DNA from: CAG-698 sp964385755
GTDB lineage: Bacteria > Bacillota_I > Bacilli_A > ML615J-28 > CAG-698
Length of the DNA: 64,000 nt
Assembly: GCA_964385755.1 (NCBI GenBank)
Contig: CAYLPZ010000003.1
Span: 1-64,000, forward strand
Direction: 5' to 3'
Shown here: positions 9,224-16,465 of the stretch, one piece after another
Numbering within the stretch: position 1 is the first letter of the stretch
How the letters are laid out: the number at the start of each line of letters is the position of its first letter
Made by a program: the position numbers and the translations under genes
Notes under the pieces: generated by a model
What the model saw: only the letters and a program-made list of their open reading frames with translations
Database searches by the model: none
What the model was told of the DNA's origin: nothing

Positions 9224-10195
9224 CTATTTTTCTCGTTTAATATCATTTATAATTTTTTGATATGCCTCATGATAGGTCTTTGTTTTAGTTTCACTTAAAC
9301 GATATTGCTTTATACGAATATGCATTCCTTCAAGCAGTGCATATTTCTTCTTCATTTCTTTTTCTTTGATTGCGGCAACTTGTATCTCTTCTTCTGTAAT
9401 CTTAGGCAAGTCCTCAAAAACGTCATAGTATGTAATTGTATTCCGAATAAGGTTTTGCCCGCCTTCGTTTTTGTAATACATACTGGCTCTGTGGGTTAGT
9501 AGCCACCAAACATCCGCTTCGCACTCGTACAAGCCAAAGCCTATAATATGTACGTCCGTTGTATAAAACTTTTCCATCCAAGTGTTGGCAGCCTCTTGCT
9601 TGCCGCACAGAACTGCGACAATATTTTTTATACCAGCACTCCTTGCTCTGCCATTAATCTCGGTCCGGATTTTTTGCACCATCCCCATATAATGCTCATA
9701 CCCCAGACAAATCGTTGTTGGTACAGCAACACATCCATGCGCATGAAAAAAATCTATTTCTCCAATGCGACCTACAGATTTGCTCAGATATTTTGTACCC
9801 TTTCCTGCTACACCTTTATGTATGAATGGAACAAAGTTTTCATCCCAAACATATTCCAGAAAGAGATCATAGTTAGTCGTAATAATAGAATCGAGCTTAA
9901 GTTTTGCAAGGTCGTGATGAATAGCGTCTTTAGGAAACTCTGCTGTCTTAACAAGGTCTGCTACATCTTGTTTGACTCGATTATAGATATCCGCAGCATC
10001 CAACGGAGTGTGTTGAAGGTGGACGTTTATCAATCGTTCAAACTCCAACGGCATAGGAATGTCACTGTGATAATCAACACCATAATTTCGAGCAATTTGC
10101 TGCAACAAATCCCCCCAAGGCAATCCACCTTTTAGGCATTGATTTAACCCGTTTCCTATCAGTAATGTTACCGGCAAATTGTTAGTCATCATCAC
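9224..10195 (-). CDS. SIR2-domain protein (putative NADase effector)
   Basis: The 323-residue product has the SIR2-like Rossmann features: LLIGNGLN (11-18) for nucleotide binding, TTNYD (106-110), HAHG (151-154) where the catalytic His is expected, and IGFGL (218-222). This is the SIR2_2 type used by defence systems such as Thoeris, DSR and prokaryotic Argonaute partners, where it depletes NAD+ to abort infection. That activity is inferred here, not shown. Three consecutive ATG codons begin the frame; AAGG upstream fits any of them, so the start is uncertain by two residues. It lies 48 bases before brxL on the same strand. Confidence 0.8.
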   Translation of the reverse strand: MMMTNNLPVTLLIGNGLNQCLKGGLPWGDLLQQIARNYGVDYHSDIPMPLEFERLINVHLQHTPLDAADIYNRVKQDVADLVKTAEFPKDAIHHDLAKLKLDSIITTNYDLFLEYVWDENFVPFIHKGVAGKGTKYLSKSVGRIGEIDFFHAHGCVAVPTTICLGYEHYMGMVQKIRTEINGRARSAGIKNIVAVLCGKQEAANTWMEKFYTTDVHIIGFGLYECEADVWWLLTHRASMYYKNEGGQNLIRNTITYYDVFEDLPKITEEEIQVAAIKEKEMKKKYALLEGMHIRIKQYRLSETKTKTYHEAYQKIINDIKREK

Positions 10196-10243
10196 GCCTT
10201 CTCTCTATCGTTCTCTGTTTTTCATAGAAGGCTTGTAGCCATT

Positions 10244-10495
10244 CTAATTATTGCTATTTTGCGAATACCAGTATATAGAAAATAGTGTCCAATAAAAATC
10301 ACATTTTTTTTTAGACTTGATATATTTGCCATACTTGACACGAGCATCGTTCGGTTTCTGTGCATTTTTAGAGATTGCCAACATATTGCCGATGCGGCAA
10401 GCGCCTTCAATGCGATCCTGTTCGCATAGCACCTGAACACGCCAAGGTGTAATGTCCCATTCCTGCGCATCCTGGTTGATAGACATATACTCCAT
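10244..10495 (-). CDS. small excisionase-like HTH protein
   Basis: The first about 60 residues (MEYMSINQDAQEWDI, RVQVLCEQDRIEGA) match the small MerR/excisionase-like HTH proteins that in Firmicutes often sit beside Fic genes and normally end soon after a GKYIK motif. Here the frame runs on past a run of nine A (sense strand) into an unrelated tail. One extra A would give KSKKKM and a stop, so a slip in the A-tract may have lengthened the protein. It is the first gene of the SIR2-BrxL operon and may be its regulator. An alternative start at the fourth codon has GGAG close upstream. Confidence 0.6.
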   Translation of the reverse strand: MEYMSINQDAQEWDITPWRVQVLCEQDRIEGACRIGNMLAISKNAQKPNDARVKYGKYIKSKKKCDFYWTLFSIYWYSQNSNN

Positions 10496-10511
10496 ATATC
10501 ACAACTTCTTC

Positions 10512-10549
10512 AAAAAAAACAAAGTACCCCGCTGAATTAACCAGCGGGG
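10512..10549 (-). terminator. strong intrinsic terminator in an operon leader
   Basis: An 8-bp GC-rich stem (CCCCGCTG/CAGCGGGG, with an extra A-T closing pair) and 7-nt loop are followed, after a short gap, by eight T on the minus strand. It lies between a consensus promoter (10,615-10,643) and the HTH gene start (10,495), so it would either stop that transcript as a short RNA of about 95 nt or act as an attenuator for the SIR2-BrxL operon. Confidence 0.75.
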
Positions 10550-10722
10550 TTTCCAGACACTTCTTCATTTGCAGAAGGTATATCCCACTGCCTATATCTA
10601 TATAATACGAGATTATTATATTCCAAATCGCGAATAATGTCAATGGATGTTACTATTTCTTCGTTCATAGGTATGGCAATCGCAAAGTCAAACATTATAA
10701 AATATAATAAAAATGAATTCAT
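10537..10722 (-). CDS. possible short ORF upstream of the SIR2-BrxL operon
   Basis: An open frame of 61 codons starts just after the IS terminator and ends with its stop inside the terminator hairpin. Its second half (MNEEIVTSIDIIRDLEYNN...) has a protein-like composition and matches the GC content of the operon, but I recognise no family and see no convincing ribosome binding site. It may be the 3' remnant of a gene cut by the IS insertion. Confidence 0.25.
   Translation of the reverse strand: MNSFLLYFIMFDFAIAIPMNEEIVTSIDIIRDLEYNNLVLYRYRQWDIPSANEEVSGNPAG
10615..10643 (-). promoter_or_regulatory. consensus promoter for the SIR2-BrxL operon
   Basis: TTGACA (10,643-10,638) and TATAAT (10,620-10,615) are separated by exactly 17 bases on the minus strand, a perfect sigma-A promoter. 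Transcription would start near 10,608 and run through the hairpin at 10,549-10,512 before the first gene. Confidence 0.65.
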
Positions 10723-10731
10723 CTTTATAAT

Positions 10732-10772
10732 AAAAAAATCTAATATAAATTTATTTACAAATTTATATTAGA
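10732..10772 (-). terminator. terminator at the downstream end of the IS
   Basis: A perfect 14-bp inverted repeat (TCTAATATAAATTT and its complement) with a 6-nt loop is followed on the minus strand by seven T. It would end transposase transcription and insulate the SIR2-BrxL operon. Confidence 0.75.
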
Positions 10773-10820
10773 CTACACTTAAATTAAAGCGCACGAAAAA
10801 CCCTTATTTATTAATCGTTT

Positions 10821-12002
10821 TTAAGCTATATCAATAAATAATATTTTGGATATTTTTTCTGGATTAATGCATCCACTTACTAACATTCTTTTTAATGGTC
10901 TATCTTTGAAATCACTAGATTGTTTTTTAATTCTAATACAAAACCTCTTTAATATTGATGCATTAACTGTTGAATTTCCATTTCTTGTTGTTAATCTATC
11001 TTCATTCAATTGTACATCTAGTAACCAATGATTTGCTTCTATGTTCCAATGAGATATTTTTATATTTTGTAGGTTTTCTATCGATATCGTTTCTAAATCT
11101 GTAATTACATAACTTATTGTCTTTTTAGTAACATATTCCCCGTTTTCTTTTCTACTCGTTTCTTTTTCAATTACACCTATTCTAGCTATCTCACCATAAA
11201 AAGATTTATTATTAAATTCATCATATAAAAACTTTGTGTTTGTTATCATAGTCGAAGAATATACTTCTATTCTCCCATGCTCCTTAACTTTCTTTTCTGC
11301 TTTATCTAATTCTTCAAATTCTTTTGTTTCTTTTAATCTTTTTACTTCTCTTTCTATTGCTTCGTATAATTTTTTTTGATTTTCTTTTACTGGCAATATA
11401 AAATTACCTTTATTTTTTACTATATAGTCTATTACCCTCTTATTACACCCAATAGCATCTATAGTCACTATTGTATCTTTTAAGTCAAATTGCTTTAAGT
11501 ATTTTGGTATAAATGATATTTCGTTTTCTTTATTACCTATTTTTTCAGTATATAATGATATGCTTCCTCCTTCATACATTGAATTCATTAAATATACTGG
11601 TGCTTCACCTTCACTTTTCTTAGTTGCTGCTTTTACCGCTTTACCATCTATATGTAATACTTTTTTATCATTATACTTGATAACTTGTTCTGGATAATAT
11701 GTATTCAACCATTCACTTAAAGTATCAGCTAAGTTTTCAAAATCAATCATCTTTAATATTCTTGAAAATGTATCATGTGATGGAACTGATTTTATTCCTA
11801 TTAGATTTTTAAAATATTCAAAATGTTCTTCAACGTAAAATTCTACATCTACTGCTTCACTCATTCCTGATAATATCCCATATACTAACAATAATATTAA
11901 GTCACTTAATTTATATCTTACTCCTCTTTTATCTCTTGGATCTTCTATTGTACTTAAAATCATATATAAACTTTCAACTTCATTATTTGATGTCATATTC
12001 AT
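10821..12002 (-). mobile_element. ISAs1-family DDE transposase
   Basis: The 393-residue product has the ISAs1 (DDE_Tnp_ISAs1) layout: an N-terminal IEDPRDKRGVRY region, the first catalytic Asp in HIDGKAVKAA, the second in TIDAIG, and the HWxIExxHWLLDVxxxEDR block carrying the Glu, with the usual C-terminal NASILKRFCIRI. It looks complete and intact. Its start overlaps the end of the upstream ORF by 20 bases in a different (+1) frame, so translational coupling is likely. The termini of the element could not be located: no convincing terminal inverted repeats were found between about 10,720 and 12,720. Confidence 0.9.
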
Positions 12003-12570
12003 TTATTCCTATCTTTTCTAATATTTCTTTTTGTTTTTTATTTAATGTACTTTTTATTTCTTTGTTTCCTATATATACTCTACATATATATTTTAAGTCT
12101 TCAATTTCAGTTAGTTTTCTTTCAATAACTCTTTCAATTATAGAAATCTGTTTTCCTAAACTTATTTTATATTTATTTATTAACTCATTTATTGAATATA
12201 TTTGTTTATTATTCAATAATAAATATGAATTACTTGATAAATAACATATCATACTATTTAATATTATTTCACGGTCTTTCTTTTTAAATTGTAAATTAAA
12301 ATCATTAATTATAATTTCTTTATGTAAAAGTATATAATTAGTAAATCCACTCTCCATAATTATAACTTCATCATCTAGCATTATTTTCTCTGTTCTATGA
12401 AATCCATTCTCGTCAATTTTACCTATAATTCCTTTAACTACTTGCACAGGGTATTTCTTTCCTTCAACTCTTTTTGACGTGGCTTCATATAAATAAAAAA
12501 CATTATTTACTTTTTTAATAATAGTACCTTTTGATCTAAATTTGTTTACATAATCAGGATATTTATTCAA
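11983..12570 (-). CDS. companion ORF of the ISAs1-like element
   Basis: The product has 195 residues. Its start (KKVNNVFYLYEATSKRVEGKKYPVQVVKGIIGKI) resembles the N-terminal domain of IS1634/IS4-type transposases (YLYLVES...K.KQRTI..lG), while the rest is Lys/Ile-rich, helical and unrecognised. ISAs1 elements normally have a single gene. The 20-base overlap with the transposase suggests it is translated with it and may be a DNA-binding accessory. Intact. Confidence 0.6.
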   Translation of the reverse strand: MNKYPDYVNKFRSKGTIIKKVNNVFYLYEATSKRVEGKKYPVQVVKGIIGKIDENGFHRTEKIMLDDEVIIMESGFTNYILLHKEIIINDFNLQFKKKDREIILNSMICYLSSNSYLLLNNKQIYSINELINKYKISLGKQISIIERVIERKLTEIEDLKYICRVYIGNKEIKSTLNKKQKEILEKIGINEYDIK

Positions 12571-12626
12571 ATATATATTACACCACGTATTGATAAAATA
12601 TATAATACTTTATTTTAATAAAATTA

Positions 12627-12653
12627 GGAATAACAACAAATTGTTGCTATTCC
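12627..12653. terminator. inverted repeat, probable bidirectional terminator
   Basis: GGAATAACAACAA and TTGTTGCTATTCC form a 13-bp stem with one weak pair around a single-base centre. T-rich sequence follows on both strands. It separates the IS from the repeat at 12,712. Confidence 0.5.
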
Positions 12654-12711
12654 CATATTTTTAAGCATATTTACGACTTTGCGATTGCCCTACTCCTAGT
12701 TTTAGTATACG

Positions 12712-12773
12712 AAAAGGCTTGATACCAAAACAAACTTTGTTTGTTATTGTATCAAACCTATGCTTTCAATATG
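12712..12773 (-). repeat. island direct repeat, copy 1 (hairpin terminator)
   Basis: On the minus strand CATATTGAAAGCATAGG leads into a long hairpin closed by TTTGATAC/GTATCAAG and followed by TTTT. It differs at only one base from the copy at 16,318-16,381 over roughly 55 bases. Its first 30 bases also resemble the sequence directly 3' of ssrA. It works as an intrinsic terminator for the ATPase gene upstream. Confidence 0.8.
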
Positions 12774-12887
12774 TGTAAGGTAAGCATAAATAATACTACA
12801 CCCTGTTTTGACCAGCGCACCCTCTCTTGCATCAAATACACTTACCTTTGAATGACTGCAAAGTGTACTTAATACATTTTTTAACAT
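12744..12887 (-). CDS. possible 47-residue ORF ending in the repeat
   Basis: A frame starts by overlapping the ATPase stop (ATG 12,887) and ends HIESIGLIQ-stop inside the repeat. The same nine-residue ending in the same frame precedes the second repeat copy at 16.35 kb. It vaguely resembles the HVETVALL ending of RlmD/RumA methyltransferases. It may be an old gene end carried with the repeat, or chance. Apart from this and the hairpins, positions 12,571-12,880 hold nothing recognisable. Confidence 0.25.
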   Translation of the reverse strand: MLKNVLSTLCSHSKVSVFDAREGALVKTGCSIIYAYLTHIESIGLIQ

Positions 12888-14194
12888 AGCAACCACTTCA
12901 TAACATTAAGTGTTTTTATGCCATCAATTATCTCTTCAGTTTCATCTAAAGATAATACTATTTTTTCGTAATTATCTTTAATAATATATAGTGGAGCAAG
13001 TTCTCTATTTCTTGTTGTTTCATCCTTCATGGATTCAGTTACTTGAATATATATTTTTTCATTAGGTTTATTAGCAATAAAATCAATTTCTTTGTTGTCA
13101 ATTTTTCCTATTGCAACATCATATCCTCTTCGTAATAATTCAAAATATACTATATTTTCTAATGTATGTCCTCTATCTCTATCTCTTAATCCCAATAAAT
13201 AATTTCTAATACCTATATCTGAAATATAGTATTTACCTAGAGTCTTAAGATATTCTTTTCCTTTAATGTCAAATCTTTTAATTTCATAAAACATGTATGT
13301 CTCTACTATAGCATTTATATAACTCTCGATGGTATGAAAACTTGGATTTCCTTTTTTATTTCTATCTTCAAGCATTCCTGAACTCACTAATGTATTTCCA
13401 ACAGATGAAAACGAAACATTTGAGCCAATATTGTCGGACAAGAACATTATTATTTTCTTTAACAATAATGCATCAGTCACTGATTTTTGACCTCTTCTCT
13501 TCTCTCTTTCAAGAATATCTCTAGTTACGACTGTATTATAGATTCCCTCCAATAACATAAACGCCTTTTCTTGATCTAATCCAACATCCCTTATTCCTGG
13601 CATCCCTCCAAATCTAAGATATGCATCGAATGCTTCTTCCAATGAATAGTGTACATTGTTTTTGTCAACTATTTCTAATTTCAACCCACCAAAAGCACTA
13701 TTGACCTCTTTAATATTAAAATCATGGAAATATAAGAATTCATTAAAGGAAAGAGGTAACATTTTTATTTCAACACATCTTCCTGCTAAATAAGTTGAAT
13801 ACTCACTTGATAACAAATAGGCATTTGAACCGGCAACATAAATATCCGTATCAAATTCAACTCTTAAAGCGTTAATTGCATTTTCCCATCCATCTACTCT
13901 TTGAATCTCATCAAAAAACAAATACATTCTTTTATTTTCTATAATTCTTTCTTTAACATAATCATATACTTCTTTATAATTCATTAAAGAAAAATCCATA
14001 GATTCAAAATGCATTTCAATAATTTGATTTTTATCTATTCCTTCACCAAGCAAATGTTCAACCATCAATTGTAATAATTTTGATTTCCCACATCTTCTAA
14101 TACCTGTAACAACTTTAATAGGTTCTTTATCCTGAAAAGCAATTAATTGATTTAAATAAATATCTCTTCTCTTTAAATTATCAGTAGTTATCAT
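12881..14194 (-). CDS. AAA_14/DUF4143 ATPase
   Basis: The 437-residue product has an N-terminal AAA domain with Walker A VTGIRRCGKS (about 30-39), Walker B YLFFDEIQ (about 92-99) and the VAGSNAYLLSSE sensor region, followed by a C-terminal DUF4143 domain with PD-(D/E)xK-like features (GKIDNKEIDFIANK, IYIQVTES). This large family is common in gut Firmicutes and Bacteroidota; its biochemical role is unknown, though nuclease-like activity or a role in mobile DNA has been suggested. Complete length, no lesions. It is followed by the terminator repeat at 12,712. Confidence 0.85.
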   Translation of the reverse strand: MITTDNLKRRDIYLNQLIAFQDKEPIKVVTGIRRCGKSKLLQLMVEHLLGEGIDKNQIIEMHFESMDFSLMNYKEVYDYVKERIIENKRMYLFFDEIQRVDGWENAINALRVEFDTDIYVAGSNAYLLSSEYSTYLAGRCVEIKMLPLSFNEFLYFHDFNIKEVNSAFGGLKLEIVDKNNVHYSLEEAFDAYLRFGGMPGIRDVGLDQEKAFMLLEGIYNTVVTRDILEREKRRGQKSVTDALLLKKIIMFLSDNIGSNVSFSSVGNTLVSSGMLEDRNKKGNPSFHTIESYINAIVETYMFYEIKRFDIKGKEYLKTLGKYYISDIGIRNYLLGLRDRDRGHTLENIVYFELLRRGYDVAIGKIDNKEIDFIANKPNEKIYIQVTESMKDETTRNRELAPLYIIKDNYEKIVLSLDETEEIIDGIKTLNVMKWLLC

Positions 14195-14459
14195 AACAAA
14201 ATCCTCCTACGACAATAGTATAACAAAAAATGTTTATTTTTCAACTATTTGCAATTAAATGCAAAAACTTTTTATTTTTATATCTTTTTGCATTTTCACA
14301 ACACGTTCCTATTGGACACTTTTTAATCAAACATAAAAACTGTCAAACAGAAAAATAAATTAATAGCTATTTTTATATATTATCAATGAATACTTTTAAA
14401 ATCATTGCAAAAAAATTCATATAAAACCTAAAATCCGTATAATAATTATACACGTATAA

Positions 14460-14482
14460 AAGAGTCGTTTATAGCGACTCTT
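14460..14482 (-). terminator. intrinsic terminator
   Basis: An 8-bp stem AAGAGTCG/CGACTCTT with a 7-nt loop, followed by TTAT on the minus strand, closes the run of small genes 15,853-14,489. The stretch between here and the ATPase start (14,195-14,459) shows no other feature. Confidence 0.65.
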
Positions 14483-14488
14483 AATTAT

Positions 14489-14722
14489 TTATGAATATAT
14501 TTTTTCTAAATAAATATTTAATTTTTCAATATCTGCTTTTTCTTTTGGACTTAATTCACATTTTGCTACTAATACAGGCAATTCTTCACCTAACTTTTGT
14601 TTAAGCTTTTCCTTACCTAAAAACATAATACCTAGTGATAACTCAGCAGCATCAATATCTTTCGTATCTCCAGGAAGTCTGCACATTAGTTTTTTATCAA
14701 CTCTAAATAGTTCAATCTTCAT
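14489..14722 (-). CDS. small hypothetical protein (77 residues)
   Basis: The start is placed at the ATG of MKIELFRVDKK because TGGGGGTG stands five bases upstream; a longer frame from 14,740 would include that site. The protein is soluble and charged and ends in a helical segment (LSPKEKADIEKLNIYLEKIYS). No family recognised. It begins about 18 bases after the stop of the preceding 59-residue gene and is the last of a coupled set. Confidence 0.55.
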   Translation of the reverse strand: MKIELFRVDKKLMCRLPGDTKDIDAAELSLGIMFLGKEKLKQKLGEELPVLVAKCELSPKEKADIEKLNIYLEKIYS

Positions 14723-14739
14723 AATTATACACCCCCACA

Positions 14740-14919
14740 CTACATAATCATCATCATCAAATTTATCTTATTCATTTTCTCCAAAGAAGACAATGGTTCT
14801 ACATCAGATAGACAAGCACTTCCACCTTTTTTGTAAGGAACAATTGCAACTGCTTCACAAACATTTTCAGAAGTATCAATTTTTCTTCCAGTTACTTTTA
14901 AATACTTTTTGATTTCCAT
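14740..14919 (-). CDS. small coupled ORF (59 residues)
   Basis: The frame starts MEIKKYLKVTGRKIDTSENV and ends LMMMIM. Its ATG overlaps the stop of the gene before it as TAATG, and its own stop runs into the leader of the next gene, the usual sign of translational coupling. No family recognised. Low complexity at the C-terminus could mark a truncated end. Confidence 0.55.
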   Translation of the reverse strand: MEIKKYLKVTGRKIDTSENVCEAVAIVPYKKGGSACLSDVEPLSSLEKMNKINLMMMIM

Positions 14920-15284
14920 TATTCTAATTCCTCCTTTAGGTAATCATAATTTAACTCAAGTTTTGTTTCTTCATATGATAATATATCTAATGTTTCCCAA
15001 GATATTAGAAAGAAATATTCAAATGATGTTTCATCTTCAATGAAATTTCCAGTCCAACAACTAAATTCAATTGATTCATCTTTATGTAATATATGTTCAT
15101 GACCATCTGCATTGATTGTAATTTGATTCTTCTCAATTTTTGTTATTCTAATTTCAATATCTTGTTCTTTAGCAATTATACCAAGTTTAATATCAATTAA
15201 TTCATCTCTAGAAAATCTAATAAGCTCGTTACCATGTTCATCAGTTCCAGAGTCTTCATAAACACTTATTCTAATCTTTTCCAT
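14919..15284 (-). CDS. acidic hypothetical protein (121 residues), immunity-like
   Basis: A soluble, strongly acidic protein rich in beta-forming stretches (IEIRITKIEKNQITINADGH). It has no recognised family. The start has AGGAG at a good distance and comes 8 bases after the end of the broken gene upstream. Acidic small proteins directly after a toxin-like C-terminus are often immunity proteins, but this is only a contextual guess. Confidence 0.6.
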   Translation of the reverse strand: MEKIRISVYEDSGTDEHGNELIRFSRDELIDIKLGIIAKEQDIEIRITKIEKNQITINADGHEHILHKDESIEFSCWTGNFIEDETSFEYFFLISWETLDILSYEETKLELNYDYLKEELE

Positions 15285-15292
15285 AATTGCTC

Positions 15293-15853
15293 CTAATCAA
15301 ACATCACATTAGGATTCATTTCTTTTGGTGTCTTCCATTCGATTCGATATCTTTCTCTTAAAATTTCTTGCATAATTGACCAACGTTGGTATACCGAATG
15401 AATATCACCTTTCCTTTCAAGTATTATTTCAACTTATTCTGAAAAACTCTCAAAGAATTTAATAAATTTAGGTGTAAATTCTACTTCGTCAACTTTCAAA
15501 GATTTATAATTAATTTTAGCAATAATGATATTAGCATAATCTTTATAATCTTCTTTAATTTGCTTGATATCAACTTTTTCTTTTAATTCTTTAGTGAATA
15601 CACCATTAATCTTATAATATTCTCCCCTAGCATAAGCTGCTTTTTCTAAATCAATAGCAACACTCTTTCCTCTAAAGTAATATCTTGTTCTTCCGTATAT
15701 TAATAACAAAGCATATGAAAGACAAGCTTGATCCATTACACTAAACCAACTACATCTAGTTAAATCATTTAAAATTCTTCTTAACTTATTTGGATCTAAT
15801 TCGATCTCACGAGAATAGTCATTAGCCAATGTTTTAAGATACTCAAATAACAT
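15293..15853 (-). pseudogene. hypothetical gene interrupted by an in-frame TAA
   Basis: The first 139 codons (MLFEYLKTLANDYSREIE...FFESFSE) end at TAA 15,436-15,434. The same frame then stays open for 46 more codons (VEIILERKGDIHSVYQRW... ending NPNVMFD) to TAG at 15,293, with coding character throughout. The tail (YQRWSIMQEILRERY, IEWKTPKEMNP) resembles the ends of some polymorphic-toxin nuclease domains, as far as I can recall. The simplest reading is one about 185-residue gene with a nonsense mutation. Alternatively the 139-residue product is complete and functional. Confidence 0.45.
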
Positions 15854-16317
15854 TTTGTAATCTTGTCGATTAATTATATCACATTATGCTCATAAACACA
15901 AAAAAGAATCCTATTTTATTCAGCTTCGATTGTAACTTGATATCCATTATAAAATTTGAAGTTTATGCTCTTATCCTTATTTAATATAGCGACTTATACA
16001 AATAGCGACCAGCAGGTATCATCCCACTCGGATATTTCTACTGGTTTTCTTTTAGTCCTTTAACCTGAATTTGAAGAGCTTTATATTTGGATATTCTACT
16101 ATTTTTATTGCTTGAAAATAATACTTAATTATAATTTAGAAAATGCATTTATTATCCGCCTCACGTTTGAAATTGCAAAAGCCGTATCGTTTTCTAGTTC
16201 TAGTAATCGGTTTTTGTTATATGAGCAATTCCTGCTTAAAACAAATAAAAAACACCTTTGAAACATTCAATTTCTATAAAAAAGTATCAAAAATGCTTAT
16301 TTTTCTCTATAAATAGC
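15854..16317. other. decayed non-coding stretch
   Basis: No intact gene. Two short minus-strand frames look like 3' gene remnants: one ending INFKFYNGYQVTIEAE at 15,916 and one ending TAFAISNVRRIINAFSKL near 16,135. Stops interrupt both within about 35 codons. The stretch is consistent with several eroded genes between the small-gene cluster and the repeat at 16,318. Confidence 0.4.
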
Positions 16318-16381
16318 AAAAAAGGCTTGATACCAAAACAAACTTTGTTTGTCATTGTATCAAACCTATGCTTTCAATATG
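16318..16381 (-). repeat. island direct repeat, copy 2 (hairpin terminator)
   Basis: Nearly identical to copy 1 at 12,712-12,773, with the same leading CATATTGAAAGCATAGG and long hairpin, but with a full six-T run after the stem. It lies in the same orientation 3.6 kb away and ends transcription from the AlbA_2 gene remnant. Confidence 0.8.
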
Positions 16382-16419
16382 CCTAACTGCTACGATATCT
16401 ATCTTTTATACAGATGTAT

Positions 16420-16451
16420 GGGACTATAAGTCACTTATGAAATATAGTCCC
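16420..16451 (+). terminator. hairpin with T-run on the plus strand
   Basis: GGGACTATA and TATAGTCCC form a 9-bp stem around a 14-nt loop, followed on the plus strand by ATTTTTTT. No plus-strand gene precedes it, so it may be a relic or serve the minus-strand gene ending at 16,466. Confidence 0.45.
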
Positions 16452-16465
16452 ATTTTTTTGTTTTA

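Noticed and set aside
10407..10643. A 78-codon ORF across the leader and HTH gene start
   Set aside because: It overlaps the terminator and the recognised HTH frame in another frame and has no family resemblance.
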